Positions 25,431 through 32,971 of a stretch of DNA of 64,000 nt are shown here, piece by piece. Under the pieces are notes generated by a model that did not search any database, had not been told where the DNA came from, and saw nothing but the letters and a program-made list of their open reading frames with translations. The DNA lies in contig NZ_FXTU01000003.1 in NCBI RefSeq assembly GCF_900182735.1, positions 1-64,000 of the forward strand, in the 5' to 3' direction. Position 1 is the stretch's first letter; every line of letters starts with the position of its first letter. Origin of the DNA: Laceyella tengchongensis. GTDB lineage: Bacteria; Bacillota; Bacilli; Thermoactinomycetales; Thermoactinomycetaceae. The translations under genes were made by a program, and so were the position numbers.

Positions 25431-26222
25431 ATGGATGCCAGATGGCAACCAGTCGTGCAAACCACTGTGGACCGTTTGCACGTTCGCGTCTACAAGAGCC
25501 GAGACGCCATGGGGGCGGCGGCTGCGGCCGAGGTTGTGAACAAAATGAAACAAGTGCAAGCGCGCAAGGGAAGGGTTCGTATGGTGTTTGCGGCCGCACC
25601 GTCGCAAAATGAGCTACTCATGCATCTTTGTCGCGCAGAAGGAGTGGATTGGTCGCGCGTTGAGGCGTTTCATATGGATGAATATATTGGGTTGCCGGAG
25701 GACTCGCCTCAGCGTTTCTCCTATTATCTGCAAGAACATCTGTTTCGCCACGTCCAGCTGGGGCAAGTGCATCTGATCCGGCCAAACGGTGATCCAGAGC
25801 GGGAGTGCGCCAGGTACGCCCAGTTGTTGAGCGAAGCGCCGATTGACATTGTGTGCCTGGGGATTGGCGAGAATGGGCATATTGCATTTAATGATCCTGG
25901 CGTGGCCAATTTTGATGACCCCGCTGTCGTCAAATCCGTTTGCCTTGACGAGAAATGCAGGCAGCAACAGGTAAACGACGGGTGTTTTCCTGATCTTGCA
26001 TCCGTTCCCAAGACTGCGCTGACGCTGACTGTGCCAGCACTGATGTCCGCAGATTACCTGATTGGCGTCGTTCCAGGTCCGACAAAGCGCGAGGCGGTGC
26101 GCAGAGCCCTCACAGGTCCCGTGTCTGCGGACTGCCCTGCGTCGATCCTGCGCAGGCACCAAGATGGGGCATTGTATCTGGACACGGATGCATACGGGGT
26201 GAGCGAATATGCAGGAGACTGA
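25431..26222 (+). CDS. amino-sugar-6-phosphate deaminase, NagB/AgaI type
   Basis: 263 residues of the NagB/6-phosphogluconolactonase-like fold. Catalytic motifs are AFHMDEYIGL (general-base Asp) and LGIGENGHIAFNDPG (His/Glu of the ring-opening site), with a C-terminal PGPTKREAVRRAL phosphate site. It should deaminate glucosamine-6-P or galactosamine-6-P. I start at ATG 25431, 6 nt after AAGGGGGG; ATG 25425 is too close. It overlaps nagA by 14 nt. Having both this and an AgaS-like deaminase in one operon mirrors the E. coli aga locus. Confidence 0.9.
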   Translation: MDARWQPVVQTTVDRLHVRVYKSRDAMGAAAAAEVVNKMKQVQARKGRVRMVFAAAPSQNELLMHLCRAEGVDWSRVEAFHMDEYIGLPEDSPQRFSYYLQEHLFRHVQLGQVHLIRPNGDPERECARYAQLLSEAPIDIVCLGIGENGHIAFNDPGVANFDDPAVVKSVCLDEKCRQQQVNDGCFPDLASVPKTALTLTVPALMSADYLIGVVPGPTKREAVRRALTGPVSADCPASILRRHQDGALYLDTDAYGVSEYAGD

Positions 26223-27402
26223 GATTCGGCTCGTCGAGGGGATGGATTATCGGACGGGATGTCCGATCGCGGTGGAAATCGAAGGGGGAATCATCAGCAA
26301 TATCCGCCGCATTCAGAATCGACCGGGTTTGCCGTGGCTGGCGCCCGGACTGGTTGACTTGCAGGTGAATGGATTCGGCGGGGTGGACTTGAATGCACCG
26401 CCCTTTTCCCCCGACTCGGTCACCGCCGTGACCCACATGTTGTGGCGGGAAGGGGTGACTGCCTATTTGCCGACCATCATCACCAACCATGACGAAGGGA
26501 TTGAAGAAGCGGTACGGGCCGTTGCTGATGCCATCCGCCAGTCACCTACACTTGACCGTGTCATACTGGGAATTCATTTGGAAGGCCCGTTTATCTCGCC
26601 GCAGGACGGTCCGCGCGGAGCTCATGATCCTGCCTTTGTTAAAGCCCCGGATTGGGCACTGTTTGAGCGATGGCAAAAGGTGGCGGACGGACGTATCCGC
26701 TTGGTGACCTTATCGCCAGAGTGGCCAGGCGCACACGAATTCATCGAATCCTGCGTCCGGCATGGGGTGAAAGTCGCCATCGGTCACACTGCAGCCAACA
26801 CAGAGCAACTTACGTTAGCGGTGCGGGCTGGAGCAACCCTGTCCACCCATCTCGGCAACGGTGCACATCCGATGCTCCCTAGGCATCCCAACTACATTTG
26901 GGATCAGCTAGCCGAGCCGGACTTGTGGGCGTGCATGATCGGCGACGGGTTTCACTTGCCTGATTCGGTCATCAAAGTGATTATGCGCGTGAAGCGGGAC
27001 AAAGCCATGCTGGTCAGCGATGTGGTGCAGCTTGGCGGGCGCGAGCCGGGGGAGTATGAGACGCATATCGGCGGCCGCGTGGTGTTGACACCGCAGGGCA
27101 AGCTACATTTGAAAGGTCAACCGCAGCTGCTGGCCGGTTCCGTGCAGACCTTGCGGCAGGGCGTGTGGAACCTGTTTAAGAAACAACTGTGCGGATTGCA
27201 AGATGCATGGGACATGGCATCGATAAGACCTGCCGCTTACTTGGGATTGTCGGCACGGCAGGGGCTCACTGTCGGAGCGCCGGCTGATTTGGTCGCGTTT
27301 GCGCCGGCGGATGAGGCGGTGCGGATACTCCGCACGATCAAACAAGGGATGATCCTGCATGAAGCAGACACCCACATGCAAGGGGGCGGTGCCGATGACT
27401 GA
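26209..27402 (+). CDS. nagA: N-acetylhexosamine-6-phosphate deacetylase, NagA/AgaA
   Basis: 397 residues of the amidohydrolase superfamily. It shows APGLVDLQVNGFGGVDL, the metal Glu in GIHLEGPFIS, GHTAAN and THLGNGAHPM (metal His), IGDGFHLP, and the catalytic Asp in LVSDVVQLGG. It removes acetate from GlcNAc-6-P or GalNAc-6-P, feeding the deaminase encoded just upstream. ATG 26209 lies inside the deaminase gene. It overlaps the next gene by 8 nt. Which epimer it prefers cannot be told from the sequence. Confidence 0.93.
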   Translation: MQETEIRLVEGMDYRTGCPIAVEIEGGIISNIRRIQNRPGLPWLAPGLVDLQVNGFGGVDLNAPPFSPDSVTAVTHMLWREGVTAYLPTIITNHDEGIEEAVRAVADAIRQSPTLDRVILGIHLEGPFISPQDGPRGAHDPAFVKAPDWALFERWQKVADGRIRLVTLSPEWPGAHEFIESCVRHGVKVAIGHTAANTEQLTLAVRAGATLSTHLGNGAHPMLPRHPNYIWDQLAEPDLWACMIGDGFHLPDSVIKVIMRVKRDKAMLVSDVVQLGGREPGEYETHIGGRVVLTPQGKLHLKGQPQLLAGSVQTLRQGVWNLFKKQLCGLQDAWDMASIRPAAYLGLSARQGLTVGAPADLVAFAPADEAVRILRTIKQGMILHEADTHMQGGGADD

Positions 27403-28150
27403 GACCATCATGGAACAGTATTTGCGGAAGATCGTCGCTCACTTGGAATCGCTACGTGAAGAAGCGGACTCGGTTAATCGAGCGGCGCGCTTAATTGCCG
27501 ACCATGTCAGCCAAGATAAGATCGTATATGTGTATGGCCCAGGGGGTCATTCCAATCTGGGGGCGCAGGAAGTCTTTTTCCGAGCCGGGGGGCTGATGCA
27601 TGTTAGTGCTATCCTTGATGAAGGAACCCTTTTGAGCGGGGGCGCCTTGCGCTCGATGGCCATTGAACGCACTCCGGGTTACGGGACGATTGTCATCGAC
27701 GATTACAACTTGCAAGCGGGTGATTTGCTCATCATCGTCAACGCGTATGGAATCAACGCGGCTACGATCGACGCGGCGCTGGAAGCGAAACGGCGGGGAG
27801 TGACCACCATCGGCGTCACCTCTGTGAAACATGCCACCGCTACGCCGGCGAACCATCCAGCCCGCCATCCGAGCAAAAAAAATCTGTTTGAATTGGTAGA
27901 TGTGGTTTTAGACTGCAAGGTAGAAGTGGGGGACGCGGTCATCAACATTCCGAATCTGGATCAACCGGTCGCCGCCATGTCTACCTTCGCTAACGCTTAC
28001 TTATTAAACTGCGTGATGGCGGAGGCAGTGCGACTGATGGTGCAAAAAGGGATCACGCCGCCGATTTGGATGAGCGGCAATGCACCAGGCGGAGATGAGG
28101 CCAATGCGCGGTTTATTGAACGGTTCAAGGGGCGCATTAAAAAGTTGTGA
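27395..28150 (+). CDS. SIS-domain phosphosugar protein (UPF0309-like)
   Basis: 251 residues with one SIS domain (~35-200). The phosphate-binding stretch VYGPGGHSNLGAQEVFFRAGG and the loop LLIIVNAYGINAATIDAALEAKRRG fit the UPF0309 sugar-isomerase-domain group, often found in amino-sugar operons. The catalytic role of this group is not established; an isomerase or aminosugar-phosphate deaminase helper is possible. Start ATG 27395 follows AAGGGGGCGG. The 107-bp gap to the next gene is filled by an open but unsupported extension. Confidence 0.82.
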   Translation: MTETIMEQYLRKIVAHLESLREEADSVNRAARLIADHVSQDKIVYVYGPGGHSNLGAQEVFFRAGGLMHVSAILDEGTLLSGGALRSMAIERTPGYGTIVIDDYNLQAGDLLIIVNAYGINAATIDAALEAKRRGVTTIGVTSVKHATATPANHPARHPSKKNLFELVDVVLDCKVEVGDAVINIPNLDQPVAAMSTFANAYLLNCVMAEAVRLMVQKGITPPIWMSGNAPGGDEANARFIERFKGRIKKL

Positions 28151-28257
28151 CGCCATGAATGGGTGCCATTTCTGAAGTGGTTGTCATGTTTTTCCATCAA
28201 TGCGGTGATCGGGTGTTCTTGCTCACTCGCATTTGTACAGCAGATGAGGAGGGGAAC

Positions 28258-29226
28258 ATGAGCCGGATTTTGACAGTGACATTAAACGCCGCTCTGGACA
28301 CCACGTATGTAGTGGATTGCTTTCAAGCTGGGGAAGTGCACCGAGTGCGGCAAAAGTTCACCCAGGCGGGAGGAAAAGGCATTAATGTAGCCCGTACCAT
28401 CCACCGTTTGGGAGGTACGGTGACGGCGACCGGGTTTGTGGGCGGGGACAATGGGCAAACCATCATCAGAAAATTGCGGGAAGAGGGAATAGACGCCGCA
28501 TTTTACGAAGTCCCAGAGGGAGAGTCGCGCGTCTGCTTATCCATCATTGATGAAAGCTACCAGAAGGCGACAGAGATCTTGGAGCCGGGCTTACATGTGA
28601 CGGCTGGCCAAATGGAGCGGTTAAAGAGACGGCTCCAATCTCTGATCACCACAGGCATGATCGTCGTGTTTTCTGGGAGTTTGCCGCCAGGTCTTACGAT
28701 GGAGGAATGGCGTAGCTTGCTTCGCTTTGTCCGTCAGCGGGGCGCGCGTGTGGTTGTTGACACCAGTGGCACGGCCTTGGCGGCCGCCGTCGATTGCCAG
28801 CCCAGCATCATAAAACCGAACCAGCATGAGTTTGCGGCTCTGACGGAAGCGGATGCCGGGGAGCAACCGACGGCGCCTATCCTCCAACACTGGCGCAAGC
28901 CATTGGCGGACTTAGCCTTAAAAGGAATCGACTTTCCCATCATTACGCTGGGTGACCGAGGGGCAGTCGCTTATCACCGATCGATCTATTATCATGTGCC
29001 TGCACCGCAAGTCGATGTGGTGAATCCCGTCGGCTCAGGCGATGCATTTATGGGGGGACTTTTGTGGAGTCTGGCCAACGGTTCTACTGCAAAACGCGCG
29101 CTGGCCACAGCGGTGGCGGCTGGAGCGGCGAACGCGGCCCAACCGGTGGCAGGCAAGGTTGATAGAAAAGTTGTCACCGCACTGGCTGATCATGTCTTGG
29201 ATGAGATCACGGAAGAAGGCGAATGA
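28258..29226 (+). CDS. 1-phosphofructokinase/tagatose-6-phosphate kinase, PfkB family
   Basis: 322 residues of the LacC/FruK/PfkB-B group. The N-terminal TVTLNAALDTTYVVD and GGKGINVARTIHRLGG are group-specific, FSGSLPPG and IKPNQHEF follow, and VNPVGSGDAFMGGLLW holds the catalytic Asp. With a class II aldolase and galactosamine-phosphate deaminases in the same run, tagatose-6-P to tagatose-1,6-bisphosphate is the likely reaction; 1-phosphofructokinase is the alternative. The start ATG 28258 follows GAGGAGGGG. It is the last gene of the 27-kb run. Confidence 0.85.
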   Translation: MSRILTVTLNAALDTTYVVDCFQAGEVHRVRQKFTQAGGKGINVARTIHRLGGTVTATGFVGGDNGQTIIRKLREEGIDAAFYEVPEGESRVCLSIIDESYQKATEILEPGLHVTAGQMERLKRRLQSLITTGMIVVFSGSLPPGLTMEEWRSLLRFVRQRGARVVVDTSGTALAAAVDCQPSIIKPNQHEFAALTEADAGEQPTAPILQHWRKPLADLALKGIDFPIITLGDRGAVAYHRSIYYHVPAPQVDVVNPVGSGDAFMGGLLWSLANGSTAKRALATAVAAGAANAAQPVAGKVDRKVVTALADHVLDEITEEGE

Positions 29227-29522
29227 TAGGTAATTTGACCTATTCATCAGACACGCTCTAGAACCGATGGTTGAGTCTGTGTTTTAGGTCACTTATATGA
29301 AAAGTCTTGATCGCTAAATTTCAGAAGCGGGCTTAGGGTTGCCCGCTGACGATCTCTATGGCTATTGTTTGTTGGGGCTTGCCTCGATGATGTTTTTGTG
29401 AGCAGTCACCTGAGAGGGGTGAATGCATGATTAACCCGGTTCCAAAACGGGTATACCATGGCTATTGGAATGGGAAGTCCTGTTGATGCACCATAGGAAA
29501 CAGAAAGGGAGAGAAATGAACA
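29227..29522 (+). other. intergenic region after the sugar locus
   Basis: No gene is visible. A stem AGCGGGC (29326-29332)/GCCCGCT (29341-29347) could end the operon, although no U-tract follows. AAAGGGAGAG at 29503-29512 is the ribosome binding site of the next gene. Confidence 0.4.
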
Positions 29523-29720
29523 ATGGCCAGAAGCAAAGCGAAAAAACACCGACTAAAACAGATTCGGGAAGGCAAACTTGATCCTACCTTAAGCCGTGAG
29601 ATGTGGGCGATCAATCCAGTAGCGAGAAAAACGCCAACGAAGGTGGAGAGAATAAGAAAGCGTGAGAAAAAGCACTTCTCCAATGATCTGGGGGGTGTTT
29701 TTTATTTGCATATAGCATAA
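29523..29720 (+). CDS. small basic conserved-type protein
   Basis: 65 residues, rich in Lys/Arg (MARSKAKKHRLKQIREGK, RIRKREKKH), with the pattern of a short basic protein seen in Bacillales that may bind nucleic acid; the function is unknown to me. The start ATG follows AAAGGGAGAG at 10 nt. The TAA overlaps the first bases of a terminator stem. Orientation is convergent with the nitrilase gene. Confidence 0.65.
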   Translation: MARSKAKKHRLKQIREGKLDPTLSREMWAINPVARKTPTKVERIRKREKKHFSNDLGGVFYLHIA

Positions 29721-29752
29721 GGCACGATCCCTGACAGCGATCGTGCCTTTCA
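29719..29752. terminator. shared terminator between convergent genes
   Basis: AAGGCACGATC (29719-29729) pairs with GATCGTGCCTT (29739-29749), 9-nt loop, then TTCATTG. It serves the small basic-protein gene and possibly also the convergent nitrilase gene ending at 29763. Confidence 0.8.
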
Positions 29753-29762
29753 TTGATTCCGT

Positions 29763-30638
29763 TTATTGAGATGGTTGACCGGCCAACTGTTGGTATAACT
29801 CAGGCTTCCGATCCCGATAAGGAGAGACTTGCCCTTCTTCCCAGTTGCGCTTCAATTGGGTAAGGTCTAGATCGACAATGACCAGATCTTTTTGCATGTT
29901 ATCTGTGATACACAGCACGCCATTTGCCGGGAATGGAAAGTCGCAAGGCGAGAAACAGCCGCTTTCGGCGTAACCCGCGTCGATCTGCGGAATGTACGGC
30001 AAACTTCCAACCATCCCGCTCAAGGCGACAAAGCGTTGGTTCTCGATCGCTCGCGCTTGGGCGCAGTGGCGGACGCGATAGTAACCGGCCGCTTGATCTG
30101 TATAAATGGGGTTGAGGATGAGCGCCACTTCCTGTTCAGCCACGATGCGGGAAAGTTCCGGGAATTCGATGTCATAACAGACCAGAATCGCCATTCGGCC
30201 GAAATCTGTGTCAATGATATTAAGGCGGTTGCCTGGGCTTAGATGCCAGCAGTTGCGCTCCTCGGGCGTCAAATGGAGCTTCTGCTGGGTCTCGATTCGA
30301 CCGTCCGGGAAAAAGAGATAGGCTTCATTCACATAGCCGCTCCCAACGCGGCGGATGTGCGTCCCCGCGAGGATGATGATGCCAGTGTCGCGGCTTAAGT
30401 CACTGAAAAAGTGGATGTATCGATCGGTGAACTGATCAAGGTAAGGAGCCGCTTCATCGTGGGCCAGCGGCTCGCTCAAGGCCAAGAGGTGGGCGGTTAA
30501 GTATTCTGGATAGATCAGCAATTGTACCCCGTCAGCTTTTGCTTGATCCGCATCGCGCCGGATGCCATCCCAAAAGTCCGCTTCCATCTTTAAGGGTGCT
30601 AGTTCGTATTGCACAATGCCGATGCGCAGTGGTTTCAT
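29763..30638 (-). CDS. carbon-nitrogen hydrolase (nitrilase superfamily)
   Basis: 291 residues with the complete catalytic triad: Glu45 (IYPEYL), Lys120 (TQQKLHLTPEE) and Cys154 (LVCYDIEFPE). It should hydrolyse an amide or nitrile in the cytosol. The gene starts 3 nt after the stop of a GNAT gene. In Bacillus, YhcX-type proteins fuse a GNAT domain to this hydrolase; here the two halves are separate genes in the same order, so they probably work together on one substrate. The substrate is not known. Confidence 0.9.
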   Translation of the reverse strand: MKPLRIGIVQYELAPLKMEADFWDGIRRDADQAKADGVQLLIYPEYLTAHLLALSEPLAHDEAAPYLDQFTDRYIHFFSDLSRDTGIIILAGTHIRRVGSGYVNEAYLFFPDGRIETQQKLHLTPEERNCWHLSPGNRLNIIDTDFGRMAILVCYDIEFPELSRIVAEQEVALILNPIYTDQAAGYYRVRHCAQARAIENQRFVALSGMVGSLPYIPQIDAGYAESGCFSPCDFPFPANGVLCITDNMQKDLVIVDLDLTQLKRNWEEGQVSPYRDRKPELYQQLAGQPSQ

Positions 30639-30641
30639 TGT

Positions 30642-31268
30642 TCATCCCTCTTTTTTGTATGGATTTTTCCATTCTACCAAGACGGCAAAATGGCAAGACT
30701 CCTCATCATCCAGGTAATGTTCCAAAATTTGCAAAGGTTCAAGTCCCTGACTGAGCATAAAGCTAAGTACGCTGTCTCTTATTTCGTTTTGCTTCACTTT
30801 CCTCACGTACGTATCAACCGACAGCGCATGCTGATAGCGGTGATAGCCTGGGATTCGGCATCCGGCGATCAACCGCGTCAAGCCTAAGCGTACCACCAGC
30901 TCTTTGCGCGCTTGATATAGCGCTTGCGCTATGCCTTGACCGCGGAATTGTGGTCGCACGCAAACATCGATGCCGTATAGACTGTCCCCGTCTTGCGCAT
31001 GGCTTCCTTTGATATAACCGTTGTCAGACACCTCTGCCCACGTGTGGGGCTTGCCTGTGTGGTGGACAATCAAAGCGGTTGCCGAACCGGCCGCTACCCC
31101 ATCCACTTCAGCCAGAAGGGCCCCTTCGGGAAATGTGTGGACATGGGAGGAGATCTGATCGCGGTTCCACAGGAGATCCTCGGGGAACGGAGGCGGGAAG
31201 GCCTCTTTTTGGATCTCCAGCAGTTGTGGGAAATCGGCGAGCGTGTAAGGTCGGATCTGGATGTTCAT
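30642..31268 (-). CDS. GNAT-family N-acetyltransferase
   Basis: 208 residues with a full GNAT core: IRPYTLADFPQLLEIQKEAF at the N-terminus, GIDVCVRPQFRGQGIAQALYQARKE as the acetyl-CoA loop, and CRIPGYHRY afterwards. It corresponds to the GNAT half of YhcX-type fusion proteins. AAAGGTGG precedes ATG 31268 at 6 nt. A TATAAT-like -10 (plus-strand ATTATA near 31309) upstream could give it its own promoter, although the structured element at 31424-31631 also lies upstream on the same strand. Confidence 0.88.
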   Translation of the reverse strand: MNIQIRPYTLADFPQLLEIQKEAFPPPFPEDLLWNRDQISSHVHTFPEGALLAEVDGVAAGSATALIVHHTGKPHTWAEVSDNGYIKGSHAQDGDSLYGIDVCVRPQFRGQGIAQALYQARKELVVRLGLTRLIAGCRIPGYHRYQHALSVDTYVRKVKQNEIRDSVLSFMLSQGLEPLQILEHYLDDEESCHFAVLVEWKNPYKKEG

Positions 31269-31423
31269 GGGGAGCCACCTTTCTTTTAGATTGGATACAT
31301 CAATTTATTATATCTTAATTTATTTGTGAACTGGGCGATAATAAAACCGAACGTTTGGAAAAGGTTGCCTGGCTAATGCGGTGTATGAACTGCAAATGCC
31401 GAAAACACGGGGATGGCGGGATG

Positions 31424-31455
31424 AAAAAAAGCACTTTCATATGGAGAAAGTGCTT
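31424..31455 (-). terminator. rho-independent terminator on the minus strand
   Basis: On the minus strand AAGCACTTTC and GAAAGTGCTT (31446-31455 and 31429-31438) form a 10-bp stem with a 7-nt loop, followed by seven T residues (31424-31430). Confidence 0.88.
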
Positions 31456-31631
31456 AAGCTGTTGGATCAATTTAAAAACGACATGACTGGGAACGTGAAT
31501 CGAGCGAAGAGCGTTAGACTTTGCCCATTGCCTGCGGTTGGTGTCGATGCACGTTCCCGCATAGCGATGAAAGAATGCATACTAAAAACTTCGGTTTGGG
31601 GATGCTTTGCCGAAATGCTTAAGCACTTTCT
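31429..31631 (-). promoter_or_regulatory. structured RNA element with competing stems
   Basis: Downstream of capA, minus-strand RNA can form a perfect 15-bp stem between 31617-31631 and 31445-31459 (AGAAAGTGCTTAAGC and its complement). Inside it is a second helix, GGGAACGTG/CACGTTCCC (31550-31558 with 31489-31497), extended past one mismatch by ATCGA/TCGAT. The 3' strand of the outer stem is also the 5' strand of the terminator at 31424-31455, so the two folds exclude each other, as in attenuators. It could control read-through into the GNAT-nitrilase genes or be a small RNA. No known riboswitch class was recognised. Confidence 0.55.
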
Positions 31632-31641
31632 AACATGGGGG

Positions 31642-32805
31642 TCATGGGGAATATACGGGAAAGCCTTTCGCGTTAATCAAGGAAGTGGTGTGTTGCCATG
31701 CGCTTTGCCATTTCGCTTTGGTGATGCCAGGATACGGCGGCAGTCGCTCCGGCAATTGCTCAGTGATTGGAAGCACGGTATATTGTTTGCCCTTTTGACC
31801 GATATAGCGGTGGGTCAAAGTCGGCAAATACGCGATGTTGTCAAATGTGACCTGCTTGGTATCAGGGTGTTGCACCACATCGAAATACCAAATGATCCCC
31901 TCGTCAGTGTACCGTTTTTGCTGGTTGGAGATGAAGTTGCCCATGGAATAAATGATCAGCTTGTCCTGGCCATTGATGCTTACTTTTTCGGCATGTTGCA
32001 CCACATGGGGATGGCTGCCCAATATCACGTCCGCCCCGCTGTTCAAGATCTGTCGGGCGATGCTGATCTGCTTGGGGGTTGGTTGGCGCTGGTATTCCAC
32101 CCCGAAGTGAAGAGACACGATGACCGCGTGTGCCCCCTGCTTTTTCGCGTCAGCAATATCCTTGGCGACTTGCGTAAGGTTCAGCCGATTGACCAGATAT
32201 GGTTTTTCTTTGGGGACGGGCAGGCCATTGGTAGATTCGGTGTAAGCGAGAAAAGCCAGGGTTAAGCCGTTTTTGCGCACCAACACCGGTTTTCTGTCCT
32301 TTGCCGACGGGGCTGTGCCGATCGGCTGCATGCCTGCCTTCCACACTTGTTGGTAAGTTCGTACAACCCCTTTTTCGCCGGTGTCCATCGCATGATTGTT
32401 GGTTGTACTCATCAGGTCTACGCCCGTGTCAGTGAGGGCTGTCAAGATTTCATCAGGCGCGTTGAACCGGGGAAAGCCGCTGTAAGGCAATCGTTTGCCG
32501 GCCAAAGTCATTTCCAAATTGCCGATTGTCAAGTCGGCGGCGGAGAGGTAAGGCTTGATTTCCTTGAAAAAGGGTCGGAAGTGGTATCCCCCTGCCGCGG
32601 TTTTGCCCGCTTTCATTTGCGGAATATGCATCATCACATCACCAAATGCCGCTATTTTAACAACTTTGGGTTGAGAGGGTGCCGGGTTGGCTCCGGGCGG
32701 GTCCTTTGAGGAAGGGGGTTGCGCATGCGGAATCCACAAGGAGGAAAACAGAATGGCCAAAATGAGGAGAAAGAAAAGGGCTGACAATGTTACTATCTTT
32801 TTCAG
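31642..32805 (-). CDS. CapA-family protein (poly-gamma-glutamate capsule-type metallophosphatase fold)
   Basis: 387 residues when started at CTG 32805, which gives a normal signal peptide or anchor, (M)KKIVTLSALFFLLILAILF. AGGTGA at 32812-32817 is spaced 6 nt from this CTG; the next in-frame start, TTG 32787, is 24 nt away and cuts the basic N-terminus off. The PGA_cap domain follows: AAFGDVMMH, LTIGNLEMTLAG, NNHAMD, SLHFGVEYQ, GSHPHVVQ and YSMGNFIS. CapA-type proteins face the outside and are linked to gamma-glutamyl polymer or wall metabolism. It stands alone without capB/capC. Confidence 0.85.
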   Translation of the reverse strand: MKKIVTLSALFFLLILAILFSSLWIPHAQPPSSKDPPGANPAPSQPKVVKIAAFGDVMMHIPQMKAGKTAAGGYHFRPFFKEIKPYLSAADLTIGNLEMTLAGKRLPYSGFPRFNAPDEILTALTDTGVDLMSTTNNHAMDTGEKGVVRTYQQVWKAGMQPIGTAPSAKDRKPVLVRKNGLTLAFLAYTESTNGLPVPKEKPYLVNRLNLTQVAKDIADAKKQGAHAVIVSLHFGVEYQRQPTPKQISIARQILNSGADVILGSHPHVVQHAEKVSINGQDKLIIYSMGNFISNQQKRYTDEGIIWYFDVVQHPDTKQVTFDNIAYLPTLTHRYIGQKGKQYTVLPITEQLPERLPPYPGITKAKWQSAWQHTTSLINAKGFPVYSP

Positions 32806-32904
32806 AGAGAGTCACCTACTTCGTTGTTAGTGATTTATTTAACTTTAATTTATATGTTATAAACTTATGGCATGTTTATGCATGTGTGGGATGATGGCGG
32901 TTCA

Positions 32905-32934
32905 TTGACTGTTCAAAATGCAGAGTTGTATAAT
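32905..32934 (+). promoter_or_regulatory. sigma-A promoter of asnS
   Basis: TTGACT (32905-32910), 18 bp, TATAAT (32929-32934). Only about 30 bp separate the expected start from GTG 32972, so there is no room for a T-box leader. Confidence 0.75.
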
Positions 32935-32971
32935 TGAATCGGTTTAACTTAAGGGATGGGGGTTTACATAC

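Noticed and set aside
31429..31631. 6S RNA, SRP RNA or a T-box as identity of the structured element
   Set aside because: The overall hairpin recalls 6S RNA, but none of the conserved sequences of these RNAs is visible; left as unclassified.
31381..32265. 294-codon plus-strand frame over capA
   Set aside because: Antisense shadow of a clear CapA-family gene; its 5' part covers the structured RNA element.
32935..32971. T-box leader for asnS
   Set aside because: Promoter to start distance is only about 40 bp and no T-box sequence is present.
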